From Branchiostoma floridae (Eukaryota; Chordata; Leptocardii; Amphioxiformes; Branchiostomatidae): a DNA stretch of 64,000 nt. Made by a program: the position numbers and the translations under genes. Location of the stretch: the NCBI RefSeq assembly GCF_000003815.2, contig NC_049986.1:11263354-11327353 (forward strand). The letters run 5' to 3'. The notes under the pieces were generated by a model. It searched no databases. It had not been told where the DNA came from and was given only the letters and a program-made list of their open reading frames with translations. How positions within the stretch are numbered: the stretch's first letter is position 1; each line of letters begins with the position of its first letter. Below are positions 24,801-35,016 of this stretch, piece by piece.

Positions 24801-27670
24801 ACAAGCATTATATACGTGCATCCCGTGTGCATGTATGTACAGGCTTAGCAGCACAAGGGTTTTAACATTATATACTTAGTAAGTCTTGGTTATTTTCCAG
24901 TATGTCCAGTGAGGAGACGGCCCAGCTGCAGAAGTACACAGCCCTGATGCAGGAGAAGTGCCGCATCCTGCAGGACCAGAACACTTTCCTTAACGGGGAG
25001 GTCCACAAACTGTCACGCCTACGGCAACAGGAACAGCTCAAGTCTCGCCAGCAGCATGCGTGAGTAGAATGTTCCTGACAAGATTGATCAAACTTCAATT
25101 TTCTTCAGCATTGCTAGAACGAACTGGTGGAGCAACTAATACTAGGGCTGTAACATCAAAATGGGAACAAAGAGGTTGAATGTTTTGAAAGTTTTCCTAC
25201 TCTCTGGTTGCGCTCAGCAACCATTGTAGGAGGAGGATATTGAAGATTTCTTTTTCACAAACTCTCATAAAAATCTCATCTGCTGACTCTTCCTCAGAGC
25301 TTCTGACTGGAGTGCTGCTTCTCACTGCTATATCATGTAGCAGCATTCCAGTCAGAAGTTCTGAGGAAGAGAAAAGAAGAGAAGAGAAAACTCTAGTATT
25401 CTAATACATATGTATGTTCTCCCAGCCTTATGGAATTTTTTTTGTCAATTGCAGGAAGATCCGTAGTCTGGAAGCCCAGCTGGATGAGTATAAGAGGGAC
25501 TACGTGTACCAGTTCATGTTATGTACAAGAAAAGTCCAATATCCTATGTTCTGCTAACCTGATGAAATTATTTTTGCCATTACAGGAAGATCCGGAGTCT
25601 GGAAGCCCAGCTGGATGAGTATAAGAGGGACTACGTGTACCTGCTGCAGGGGTGCATACATCTGCCCCCTGAGGACCCGTTTGACTGTATGGAGATCAGG
25701 GCATACGGAGGGGACAAGGTGATCAGGAATCACTCCATTCTATCTTCTAGTATTTTTAGATCACATTGGATTCGGATTTCATTTTGGTGAACTAAATAGA
25801 ATATCAGCTATGATGTAAAAGTCTTTGCATATGTTCAGAATCTGGATTTTCAATGTTGCATACTTATTTTATTTGCCCAAGCATTTCTATTCTGCTTGCT
25901 TTTAAGTATGCAGAATGGATTTGCCATGTCCTATCTTGTCTATGAATACAGTATATTACATGTATGACAATGATGCAGGACTTGAGAATAGACTCATTGC
26001 ACTTAGTAATGTTATGTAATAATGTACTTAGTAATGTTATGTAATAATGCAATATATTCATGTTAATGTAGTATTATGATGTTTTTCTCTGCACCTTTAG
26101 CACTATGAAAGGTTGGAAGCCATGTTAGAAGAAGCGAGAACCATCAACCCAACACTACCAACATTTGACAGGCAAGTTAAAAATTCATCTTTTGTTGTGT
26201 ATAACCTTTTGTCAAATAAGTTAGAAATCAATGTTTTGAAAGAGTTTGGTTTTGAAACAGTTCCCCATGTCAAAGAAAATATTTTTGGATAAAAATGTAT
26301 GGACTGTTGTAGTGAGTGTTATAATATGTATGGACTGTTGTAGTGAGTGTTATAATATGAAAAGTTTGTTACTTTTGTAATATGAAAATTTTAATTGTCC
26401 ATATGTGTACTTGTTGCCTTTCAGGTCAGGCAAAGTTGCCACCCACACCGACAGTTATGGTTTCATCCACACCCTGCACAATGAGGCTATCCAGCTCCAC
26501 TACATCTGCAGGCAGCTCACACAACATTACAGGTCACAAATAAAGGTAAACCACCATGAGCAACAAGCAGTGCCTTTTCTTCTGTTATCTGAATATGTGA
26601 GAAGTAGGACATGTAGAACACTGCTTGCCTGATGAAATTGAATTTCACTTTGCCTGTCCTGTCACGTTTGCAAACTGGGGCCAGCGGGGTTGTTTGTGGA
26701 AATGAAAAATAGAAATGTATACGTAAAAATATACACAAACAATGCCCACGACTTTTCCTTTGTCTTGTGCAGTTTGGTGTCTTTTATATCATACTTTTCA
26801 TTCCCAAAAGCTGCCTGGCTGGGCCCCAGTTGGGAAATGTGATGTAGTACTAAGGTATCATTAACCTGTAGGGCAATAAAAGATGTACATTGTAAAATTA
26901 GGTAGAACCCAGCAATACTCATCCAGTTGAATACTGGTGGTAGAATTACACGTAGAGGGAAACAGTGTGCTGTGTAATATATGATGTTTCTGTGTTTTTC
27001 TGCAGAGTTATGAGAAGCACCAGACCCAGTGGACTGATTATCTCAAGGCACATAGGCAGGACCTGCAGAAAACGGTGAGTAGGCAGTTTGGTCTTTTGTA
27101 AATGAGTTATAGTAGATGCGCCAGTATCAGTACAGTGTGTCCCCCTCTTCTACCAGTAGCTGCGTGATTCTTTTAAAACTTTGAATTTCTTGTTTTTGTT
27201 TTCATTTTCTGATCTGTAAAAATCTCAGTTTGGATGAATAAAGATAAAGAAAGCCCAGTACGAACTTCAAAGCAAAAAAAAAAGTAGAATAGTTTTAAAA
27301 TGTTGAATGTTCATATTCAAACACTTTGTGTCTCCAGTTTTTGTAAGTTCTAGGATTTTATCACTTTGTTTTACAGAAAGAGTTGAAGGTGTTGGTGAGG
27401 GACGGTATCCCTGACCAGTACCGCAGCGAGGTGTGGCAGAAGTTTGTCCACATACAAACACAGGACATCGAGGAACAAAAGGTACTCCTTTAAAACTTTT
27501 AAGTCAAAGTATTTAATGACTGTAAGGCTCAAAGAACAAGACGTTGCCTGTCACTGTAGATTGCATATATTTGAAGCCTACATAATTGTTAGACTGATTA
27601 TAAATTTGATCCTCTGTTTCAGGGCCCAGGGTATTATGATGATCTGGTGACATTGTCAGAGCAATCTGTG
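15826..27670 (+). CDS. TBC1D2: TBC1D2-like Rab GTPase-activating protein (3' end missing)
   Basis: Seventeen coding exons: 15826-15914, 17389-17532, 18287-18359, 19396-19500, 19967-20094, 20582-20682, 21220-21429, 22643-22769, 23380-23481, 23859-23999, 24901-25059, 25586-25718, 26101-26171, 26425-26545, 27006-27074, 27377-27481, 27623-27670. They give 642 residues with consistent phases. Residues 8-102 are a PH domain (LCGYLQYRAGGTLGKL, then W...YVFDESKCQLLYYK, ending MRWVNGLQ). A Ser/Thr-rich linker follows, then a coiled coil (about 360-490), then the TBC start LKVLVRDGIPDQYRSEVW at residue 594. The family stimulates GTP hydrolysis by Rab7-type GTPases on endosomes and at junctions. The catalytic Arg and Gln fingers lie further downstream and are not in the window; a gap begins 242 bases after the last exon. 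The intron after 26171 uses a GC donor. The start has a good context (ACCATGG). Confidence 0.88.
15985..16275 (+). mobile_element. tRNA-derived SINE in TBC1D2 intron 1
   Basis: TAGCGGAGTGGCTAGGC and GGTTCGATTTA resemble A and B boxes. The body shares GGCACTTTAC...ACGACTTTCC with the SINE at 10984. It lies between the first two coding exons, same strand as the gene. Ends estimated. Confidence 0.6.
16411..16697. repeat. Tandem duplication, about 147-bp unit
   Basis: Two consecutive copies share AGCCAGACAAATGCATC and CAGTTACTGTATAGCTCTTT, in TBC1D2 intron 1. Differences are few, so the duplication is recent. Confidence 0.8.
19237..19340 (-). mobile_element. SINE fragment in a TBC1D2 intron
   Basis: The minus strand shows TTGCGGTTAGGG and AGTTTGATCCC as A/B-box-like words, followed by GGGAAAGGCACTTAACAC, resembling the SINE body at 10984 and 15985. 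Confidence 0.5.
23971..24312 (+). repeat. Tandem duplication of an exon end, its donor and intron
   Basis: The last 29 bases of TBC1D2 exon 10 plus about 140 bases of intron are repeated with a 171-base period. The second copy (from 24142) keeps CAGAGGAAAAAACT and the donor ACAGGTGATT. It could act as a decoy donor. Confidence 0.8.
25287..25371 (+). repeat. Intronic hairpin with about 33-bp arms
   Basis: Left arm 25287-25319 and right arm 25339-25371 are near-perfect reverse complements (CTTCCTCAGAGCTTCTGACT against AGTCAGAAGTTCTGAGGAAG) around a loop of about 19 bases. It lies on the sense strand of a TBC1D2 intron. It has pre-miRNA dimensions but may equally be a tiny MITE. Confidence 0.6.
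25455..25510 (+). pseudogene. Duplicated 5' fragment of TBC1D2 exon 12
   Basis: An acceptor (TTGCAG) and 56 bases match the start of the real exon at 25586-25641 with one base change (CCGTAG versus CCGGAG). No good donor follows. It is a partial tandem exon duplication with a 131-base period. Confidence 0.8.
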
Positions 27671-27912
27671 GTAAGTTGTCCTCTGAAAGCTTTAATCTTT
27701 TAAAGCCTTCACTTTTCAACAAATGCTTTAAAGGTCAAAGCATAATTTCTTTGAGGCAAGTTGGCAAGTACAATGTTGATTTTTTGTATAATTGCCCTAT
27801 AGGGCAAGTAAATTTTTCTAAACTTGTCTTACCCTGCACAATAATAAGAACTGCAAGATTTAACACTTTTCTTCTGGTTGTCAAGTTTCTCAGGCAGAAA
27901 GAATAAACCTTT

Positions 27913-28012
27913 NNNNNNNNNNNNNNNNNNNNNNNNNNNNNNNNNNNNNNNNNNNNNNNNNNNNNNNNNNNNNNNNNNNNNNNNNNNNNNNNNNNNNNNN
28001 NNNNNNNNNNNN
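27913..28012. other. 100-N assembly gap
   Basis: Exactly 100 Ns, the usual placeholder for unknown size. It separates TBC1D2 exon 17 from the LINE region. Confidence 0.95.
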
Positions 28013-28311
28013 GATCAAACCTATTTTGTGGGGTCACTTCCGGGAGATGAGGTCAAAGTTCAAGAAAACAAAGGCAGTCTCCTTCGGAAAATCATGTACG
28101 AACTCATCTAGGAACAGTTGCGCTCTAAGTTATGCCAAAGCAACACTGGCTCTTTTATATGCTGCGTACATCCGAGTGGTTTCGACCGCTGGCGCGAAGC
28201 GAGCTTTGACCTCAAATAGATGTTTAGCATGGGGTCAACGACCGACATGATGGGTTACGTCACCTCAAGGCCAAATAGAGTTGTGACTTGTGTAACGCAT
28301 CCTGTAGGTCG
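28013..28311. other. Unassigned sequence between gap and LINE
   Basis: I recognise no exon, TBC-domain coding or repeat here. The missing TBC1D2 exons are not in this stretch. Confidence 0.4.
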
Positions 28312-28407
28312 TTTTTTTTTTTTTTTTTTTAACTTTTCATGGTCCAATCCATGAACTTTATTTACAGGTATACAAATTCGGTATTTACATATTGTACAAT
28401 GATATAA

Positions 28408-31400
28408 TTACATTACTAAAGGGATTATTTCTCCCCATTTTTGTCCAGCTCTAGATTCTGATAAATTTCTTTCTGTAACTATGGCATTTTTCAAGTTTCT
28501 ATAGAATAGTGTAAAACAATTTGTGTTACTGAAACATTTCTTATCTTTGTATAACACCCATGATTTGAATATAGAGTACAACGCTATAGCTAGTATATGG
28601 TTCCCTGCTTTTGAGTTGTGTACCTTTCTCGGAATTCCAAGGATGCATGTTTCAAAATTGTTAATGTTACTATTTGTCTTGATCACATATAGAAATCTAG
28701 ATACTCTTTCCCAAAAGTTTTCTAATCTGGCGCAACTAAAGAACATATGTTCCTCATTCTCTGTCACCCTACAAATGTTGCAGAGAGGAGAGTCTATTAT
28801 CTTCCATTTGTAGAGATTATTATTGCATGGCAGAATCCTATGTAGTAGTTTGTACATGAAATTTGACAATTTTCGTTCAGTTGTGAAGTAGATTGTTCTG
28901 TCAATCCACGGAATTTGAAACGATTCCAGATTTCTGTCGAAAGTGGACGCCCATGTTTCCAAGCTATGGGGGCTAACAAGTTTATCTAGTATTAGCTTAT
29001 TATACAGATATTTACATGTGTACTTCTTGTAGTCAAATTCTTGTCTACTCTGTTCAGTGGATTGACAGTGTACGTCGTTCAGTAGTATTATCCAACTTCT
29101 AGGAATTGCATTTTTCACTTTGTATATTTCGACTAAACAATCTTTCTTATCTCTTAATTTGTCGAGTATGTTTTTCTCGTTAATACAATTATTTTCGTCC
29201 AACAGATCTCTTACATATATAATTCCTGAATTTATCCAATTCTTAAAGTACAAAGTTGTGCTCCTTTTCTTGCTCCTATGATTAATGACATGACTGGAAC
29301 CCCAAATAATGTGATTTTTTACTTCCTCTGGAGTGAGTGGTTCAGATACATTCCCCCCTCCAGCCTTGTGCCAGCTTAATATTACCTTTCTATAGTAAAG
29401 TGGTATGTGTTTCAGACACGGAGAGCCTGAACTGTTTTTAAAGTGCATTTTTAGAATAAGAAAGTCATTCCCAAGACTGTTTAGGTACATACGTGGTATA
29501 AGTTTCCAATCACCTGATGTGTTGTCCATTAACCTTCTAATAATACTAGCCTGTAAAGCTTCGATTTGTGATTTAACATCTACCATTCCTAGACCTCCCT
29601 TTTCATATTCTGCAATGACGACTGTTCTTTTAATTTTATCTCTTTTCCCCGACCATAGAAAATTGTAGAATAGATTATTTAACTTAACAATAATATTCTC
29701 TGGAACTACAAGCGAAGTTGCACAATAAGTTATTTGAGACATAATTAGGGTTTTTAATACTGTTACCTTTCCGTACTGGGTTAATGTTCTACTTTTCCAC
29801 ATGTTTAGAATATTTTCTATTTTAGTGACTTTATTGTTCCAGTTTTTTTCTTCGCATTCTTTTTTGTCGTAACCAAAATATATGCCTAAGGATTTGATTG
29901 CTGTTTGAGGTGTGGAGATTCCAGGAATTTTCTTTTTTCTAAACTTCCAACAACCTGCCCATATCGCTTGTGTTTTGTTGAGATTGAGTTCGGGGCCGGC
30001 TACTTTACTAAAATAAGAAAGTGATTCAATTGCTATGTGTACAGATCGTTCATCTCTTAAAAGTAGTGTAGTGTCGTCTGCCACTTGGGATATTTTAACT
30101 TCTTTTATGTCGCTACCAGATCTTATTTTTATTCCTAATATATCGTTATTTTGATCTATATACAAAGCTAATATTTCTGTTACAAAAAGAAACAGAATGG
30201 CAGACAAAGGGCATCCTTGCCTAACGCCCCGACTTAAAACAAAGAAATCAGAAATCCAGCCGTTATTGATAACTCCGCTTTTACAATTGTTATATATTGT
30301 TTTTATCCAGCTTATGTACTCATTTCCGAAGTTGTATTTTTCTAAGACTCTAAATAAGAAATTCCATTCAACGGAATCAAAAGCTTTTCTCAGATCAAGA
30401 AATAGAAGTATACCAGGAATATTTTCTGTTTCTGTGTATGTCATAACATCTAAAAGTAGTCTTATGTTCTGTGTGATGCATCGCCCTTTAATGTACGCTG
30501 TCTGATTTTCGTTAATTAACTTGGGTAAGAGAGGTTTTAATCTATTTGCAAGTACATGGGAAAGTATTTTAAAATCAACATTAAGTAAACTAATGGGTCT
30601 CCAATTTTCAATATTGTTTTCTTGACCGTTCTTATATAGCAGTTTAAGGATAGCTTTTCGTTGTGACAGAGATAGCTCTCCTTTTTCTAAGCCTTCGCTA
30701 ATTGAATTAATCACCAGCTGGCCTACAATGTCCCAGAAAGTGTGATAGAATTCCACTGTTAATCCATCTGATCCTGGAGTTTTTCCTGTTTTCATTTGTG
30801 ACAGTGCATTTTGAAATTCTCTATCATGAGGTGTTTTATCTAATATCTCTCTATCTTCTTGTGTTAGAGTGAGTGGAATGTCAATTTTTTCTAAGAATTC
30901 CTCAACTGTTTCATCCGGCACCTGCCTGGATGTATATAATCCTTTGTAGAAGTCTTTACATTGTTTGAGTATTTGGTCATTGTTTGTAGTCGTTTGATTA
31001 TTAGGCCCTATCAGCTTTGTAATGGTGTGTTTTTTGTTATTTTTCCGTTCCAAATTTAGGAACAATTTTGTGGACTTTTCACCTTCTTCGTAGTATCTTG
31101 TCCTTGCTCTAATTCTTGCACCTGTTGCCTTGTATTCGTAAAATTTCTCAAGTCGTTCTTTCGTTTGATTATATTCTAAAAGACTTTCGCTATCAAGGTT
31201 ATTTAACTTTGTTTCTTGAACTAATAGTTCTTTCTCTAGTGCCTGCAGACATTTTGACCTTAATCGCGCTTTTTGTTTGCTATATTGTATAGTTTTTTCT
31301 TTAATGCCCTTTTTGCAAAGTTCCCATAGTGTGCGGCTGTCTTCTTCTTTGTATCTGTTCTGGATACATTCTACTGTCTGCTTTAGAAACTTTCTATAAT

Positions 31401-32199
31401 TTTTGTCTTGGCATAAGCTATTATTAAAACGCCATAATCCTGGCCCTCTTCCTTCGTGTAGTGTAGTTATTTGAACCATTACTCCTTGATGATCTGTTCG
31501 TACAGCTGGTCTAATATCTGTGCTAATTACTTTACTTTTGAAGGAACTTTGAAGTAAGAAAAAGTCCAATCTACAGGCTACCGAGGGATTTGTTCTTCTC
31601 CAGGTAAATTGTTGTTTTTCAGGGTGAGCTTCTCTCCAAACATCATACAGATGGAAACTTTTACACAGGTTTTGTATAATGGAAGCTGGCTCGGTGTAAT
31701 ATGTATTGTCATCTGAAGACGGTGGTGTTTTGTCTAGCTTAGGGTTTAAAATGGTGTTCCAATCCCCTCCTATGATAAGGTTGTGTATATCATGGCTGTG
31801 AAGCCAGTTAATAAGATCTTTTAGAAAAGATGTTCTAGCCGTTTGTGTATTTGGTGCATAAATATTTACAAAAGTGAATATTTCTCCCCTTATTTCGCAG
31901 TTAACTAATATTTTCCTCCCAATGTCATCTCTATATACTTCTTGTTTCGTGATGTGTACATTGTGCTTAAACAAAATACTGACTCCCCTAGATAGGTTCG
32001 TTCCGAAATTGTGGTAACATTTTCCCTTCCATTCTCTACTAAGTATATCTACCATGTCATTTGTAAAGTGCGTTTCTTGTAGAAGTATTATGTCTGCTTT
32101 TTGATGTTGTAACCATGTAAAAGTTTGTATTCTTTTATCTGTATCTCTAAGCCCTCTTGTATTTAGTGTCAGTACACTTAGTTTTTCTTGTCTCGTCAT
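28408..32199 (-). CDS. LINE ORF2: APE endonuclease and reverse transcriptase
   Basis: An intact 1263-residue frame. It nicks the target and primes reverse transcription of the element RNA in the nucleus. The N-terminal apurinic-endonuclease-like domain (about residues 5-240) shows LNTRG, LLQETH and IIGGDWNT. The RT domain (about 470-740) shows GKTPGSDGLTVEFY, NWRPISLLNVDFK, LDLRKAFDSV, GVRQGCPLS and the active site V-A-D-D (708-709), a variant of the commoner Y/FADD. The C-terminus has a C-x2-C-x7-H-x4-C knuckle (C1140, C1143, H1151, C1156), typical of the L1/Tx1 group. It starts 143 bases beyond the ORF1 stop in the direction of transcription. Confidence 0.9.
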   Translation of the reverse strand: MTRQEKLSVLTLNTRGLRDTDKRIQTFTWLQHQKADIILLQETHFTNDMVDILSREWKGKCYHNFGTNLSRGVSILFKHNVHITKQEVYRDDIGRKILVNCEIRGEIFTFVNIYAPNTQTARTSFLKDLINWLHSHDIHNLIIGGDWNTILNPKLDKTPPSSDDNTYYTEPASIIQNLCKSFHLYDVWREAHPEKQQFTWRRTNPSVACRLDFFLLQSSFKSKVISTDIRPAVRTDHQGVMVQITTLHEGRGPGLWRFNNSLCQDKNYRKFLKQTVECIQNRYKEEDSRTLWELCKKGIKEKTIQYSKQKARLRSKCLQALEKELLVQETKLNNLDSESLLEYNQTKERLEKFYEYKATGARIRARTRYYEEGEKSTKLFLNLERKNNKKHTITKLIGPNNQTTTNNDQILKQCKDFYKGLYTSRQVPDETVEEFLEKIDIPLTLTQEDREILDKTPHDREFQNALSQMKTGKTPGSDGLTVEFYHTFWDIVGQLVINSISEGLEKGELSLSQRKAILKLLYKNGQENNIENWRPISLLNVDFKILSHVLANRLKPLLPKLINENQTAYIKGRCITQNIRLLLDVMTYTETENIPGILLFLDLRKAFDSVEWNFLFRVLEKYNFGNEYISWIKTIYNNCKSGVINNGWISDFFVLSRGVRQGCPLSAILFLFVTEILALYIDQNNDILGIKIRSGSDIKEVKISQVADDTTLLLRDERSVHIAIESLSYFSKVAGPELNLNKTQAIWAGCWKFRKKKIPGISTPQTAIKSLGIYFGYDKKECEEKNWNNKVTKIENILNMWKSRTLTQYGKVTVLKTLIMSQITYCATSLVVPENIIVKLNNLFYNFLWSGKRDKIKRTVVIAEYEKGGLGMVDVKSQIEALQASIIRRLMDNTSGDWKLIPRMYLNSLGNDFLILKMHFKNSSGSPCLKHIPLYYRKVILSWHKAGGGNVSEPLTPEEVKNHIIWGSSHVINHRSKKRSTTLYFKNWINSGIIYVRDLLDENNCINEKNILDKLRDKKDCLVEIYKVKNAIPRSWIILLNDVHCQSTEQSRQEFDYKKYTCKYLYNKLILDKLVSPHSLETWASTFDRNLESFQIPWIDRTIYFTTERKLSNFMYKLLHRILPCNNNLYKWKIIDSPLCNICRVTENEEHMFFSCARLENFWERVSRFLYVIKTNSNINNFETCILGIPRKVHNSKAGNHILAIALYSIFKSWVLYKDKKCFSNTNCFTLFYRNLKNAIVTERNLSESRAGQKWGEIIPLVM

Positions 32200-32341
32200 A
32201 TGCTTTGTAGAAAAGTACTTACGTATATATGATGTCTTGATTTCAGTCTATATAATGAGTCCTTATCGATAATCAATACTCGTAGTCCAGTCCGTTCTTT
32301 TTTCCAATCTCCTTGTGACGTCACTCTTACTGGATTAGCGT

Positions 32342-33677
32342 TCATGTCACTGCGTGTCCGTCCACCTGTTGTTCAGCACTGGAACTTTTCCGCTGTTGTC
32401 GTCCCTCCATCTGTGGCTTTTTCGCTGGTAGTGTCTGCGCTGTCTCAGAGGACGAGCTTGACTCTCTAGGCCTCTTTGTTGACTGACTTTCCTTTGTTTT
32501 GCGTAGGTAATTTAGGATGGATGACATCCTTGCTTCGTCTATGTCGCCCAGCGAGTTACTTCTTCGTCTGGAAGTCTGTTTCTTCTCTTTCTGCTTCTCC
32601 TCCGTCCGTGGTGGGTCGTTGTCGTTGTCATTGTTATTTTTCTTTTTTTCTTGGTGTTTTTTTGTTTGTTTTGTTTTCCGTTTACTCGTTCTTGTATTCG
32701 CCTTTGTCGTGGTTTCTTTTACGTTGACGTTTCGTTCACTTTCATCGCTCTTATGTGACGAGAGCTCAGTGTCGTTGTCATTCTCCTCGACACTTATTTC
32801 CTCTTGTTCATCCTGGGTGCTTCGAGTTTCACCTATGTCTGATATGTCGTCCTTCCTCACGTGTTCTTCGTAGGCTTTGTCGATGTAATCCATGTTTGCT
32901 TCAGTTGTAGGACTGCTGGCAGTGGCCTTGGTCTCATCCTTTCCATAATCTTGGTCGTCAGTCTTGCGTCCCTGATCAGGTTCTTGTCCATTGTAGAATA
33001 CCCGTGCCCAATGGGTGCCGATCTTGGCATTTCGTGGTATGGATTTCGTGGGTTTTTGTTCTATGTAATCAACCTGTCCCCATTGCTGCAGTTAGTTAGC
33101 CGATTGTTGTACCTGATCTTCCTGTGGTTTACCCGCCCTACTGGTTTACCCCCCGCATTATTCAGGAATTCCACAACAATACTGTCGTCAGCTGACTCCG
33201 GTATGTCTTTGATTGTTAGCTGTATGTTGTTCATGTTTTGCATTCGTTGTTTTAGGCTGAAGGGATTTGTGTCCTTGCATTCAACTGATCTATTCCTTAT
33301 GGTAACTCCTTCAATCAGTAGCTTGGCTNNNNNNNNNNNNNNNNNNNNNNNNNNNNNNNNNNNNNNNNNNNNNNNNNNNNNNNNNNNNNNNNNNNNNNNN
33401 NNNNNNNNNNNNNNNNNNNNNNNNNNNNTCCATAAGATAATGCACGTACTCGCTGTACTGACCTCAGGTGACCAGGGTGAACAGACTGTATCAAACAGTG
33501 GTACATTTCTTCATCCTTTATAGGGTTGACATAGGCTTCCTCTTTAGTTATAATCTCTCTCTCCATTATGAATACGGGGAACACTGTCTCCTTTGTTGTT
33601 CCTCGTTTCACTACTGTCGACCATCTGGTTGTTTCCCCGTCGTTTCCAGGGACGCTTACCTCAATGGCGGCCGCCAT
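32342..33677 (-). CDS. LINE ORF1 (gap-interrupted, one frameshift)
   Basis: The frame starts at 33677 (ATGGCGGCCGCC...), runs 83 residues to the gap, and resumes at 33328 with KLLIEGVTIRNRS and QLTIKDIPESADD, which resembles an RNA-recognition fold. A stop at 33061 ends that frame, while a neighbouring frame continues without stops from about 33090 to 32342. So there is one frameshift (mutation or sequence error) near 33070-33120. The C-terminal 180 residues are very rich in Lys, Glu, Asp and Ser. It presumably packages the LINE RNA. Confidence 0.65.
33329..33428. other. 100-N assembly gap inside LINE ORF1
   Basis: Exactly 100 Ns; true size unknown. Confidence 0.95.
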
Positions 33678-33837
33678 GTTGTCTTGTTGTTACACCACCG
33701 ACGCCGTCTTCATGGAAACGCTCCAGAGTCACTCCAGGGTGTTAGATGGTATTCCTGATTCGCGTACGTTGGTCTAGGTGATCTCACAACGTTTTCAGTC
33801 AGGTTGTAGCTTGATTATTTGTTGAAAAATGTGTTAA

Positions 33838-34072
33838 TGTCACGGTGGCCGACTCACAGTTATAGGGTCGTAAGTAAGGATGAAGCAGAGACACTGACGT
33901 TGCGATGAGGTGTACTTTATTCCCAGATCCTCTCTCCCTGACCTACTCCTTCTCGGGTCTCTCTCGACTGACCCCGCCTAACCCGGCTATCTCCCGGACC
34001 TCGTGTCCTACATCTGGTCCTTATTATAGTACATGTGGTCCTTATTATGAGTCACGAAGTCGCCTCGTGACA
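33838..34072 (-). repeat. Gypsy 3' LTR
   Basis: 235 bp, beginning TGTCACGG and ending CGTGACA on the plus strand. It matches 40577-40811 base for base as far as I can compare. Confidence 0.93.
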
Positions 34073-34094
34073 CCTCACCCCATTTTCTTTTTAC
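34073..34094 (-). promoter_or_regulatory. Polypurine tract of the Gypsy element
   Basis: On the minus strand GAAAATGGGGTGAGG directly precedes the 3' LTR. This is the expected place for plus-strand DNA priming. Confidence 0.65.
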
Positions 34095-35016
34095 AATGTC
34101 CACATTGTATATAGACGGCTGGCGATATAACAATATACGGTACTACTACGCTTTGAACAACAACAACAGGGAGGCTTAATCCCTACACGTACTGATACAG
34201 CAACTAAAACGTTGTGATACACTCCGAATGTTATTTTTATAGAGATAAAAGCTACTTAACATGGAAGTCAAGTTTTGAGAGATAAAAGCTACTAACAAGT
34301 CAAGTTAACAAGGTATCTACGGAGGTGAACAAAATCTTTCCGACATTGCATCACAACTGGCACAATACAAGACAGGAACGGTGTGCTACTTTAGCCTAAC
34401 AAAACATCTGTCAGTCCGTTTTTCATGGTGTTTGTTTAAGAATAATTAATCAAAACTTCTGAGTCCGACAACACGTGCACCATGATGTCCTGCTCCCTCC
34501 CTCTCGTCGGCGGCTGGCTTGCGCACTGCAACAGGAACCGGCAGAAACTCTGTCCGTCGGGAAGGGGCGTGTTGTCCAGAGGCCTCTCGGCTGAGCGCTC
34601 TCCGACGTCGGACCCTCGCGACGTCGGACCCTCGGGGCTTCGTTGTCTGTCCGGCTGGCCTGTCGAATCTCGCCTGAAGAGGTGGGTGGGTTAGGACAAC
34701 ACATGCAACCATCGACAACCGCACATATATTTCTTCTCGCCTCTACCTATCGTCTCTCTCTCTCTCTCTCTCCTTCTCTACAGACCAACATCCTATGACG
34801 CAACCACAAAAACGATGTCTCCTGAACCAAATCTACAGTAACCACTTGATCTACGGTAAACTATCTATGTACATTATTCTACCCGGGGGAGCCCGTAGCT
34901 TATATCTGGTGCTGCTGGCCTTCGTGTGCCCGGATTTGTCCCGCTATCCGGCAGAACCCGCCGAAGTCTGGCTTTCCTGGGCACACTAGAGCTTCAGCCC
35001 CTCCCCCCACTAACTA
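34095..35016 (-). other. Non-coding 3' region of the Gypsy element
   Basis: About 0.9 kb between the pol stop and the polypurine tract, with a (TC)n run near 34754-34773. The open frames here are short and show no recognisable domain. Confidence 0.5.

Larger units (their letters stand above)
28312..33778 (-). mobile_element. L1/Tx1-type non-LTR retrotransposon, near full length
   Basis: The element reads on the minus strand with two open frames and a short 3' UTR. It ends in an A-run (T-run at about 28311-28330 on the plus strand). A 100-N gap (33329-33428) interrupts ORF1. I could not find a convincing target-site duplication, and the 5' boundary (about 33778) is estimated. ORF2 is uninterrupted, so the insertion is fairly young. 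The group is called from the ORF2 layout of APE endonuclease, RT and C-terminal CCHC knuckle. Confidence 0.8.

Noticed and set aside
32476..32873. Plus-strand Ser/Phe/Val-rich frames
   Set aside because: They are the antisense of the Lys/Glu-rich ORF1 tail of the LINE.
34446..34724. Frames in the Gypsy 3' region as a possible envelope gene
   Set aside because: They are short, with no signal peptide, membrane segment or family motif.
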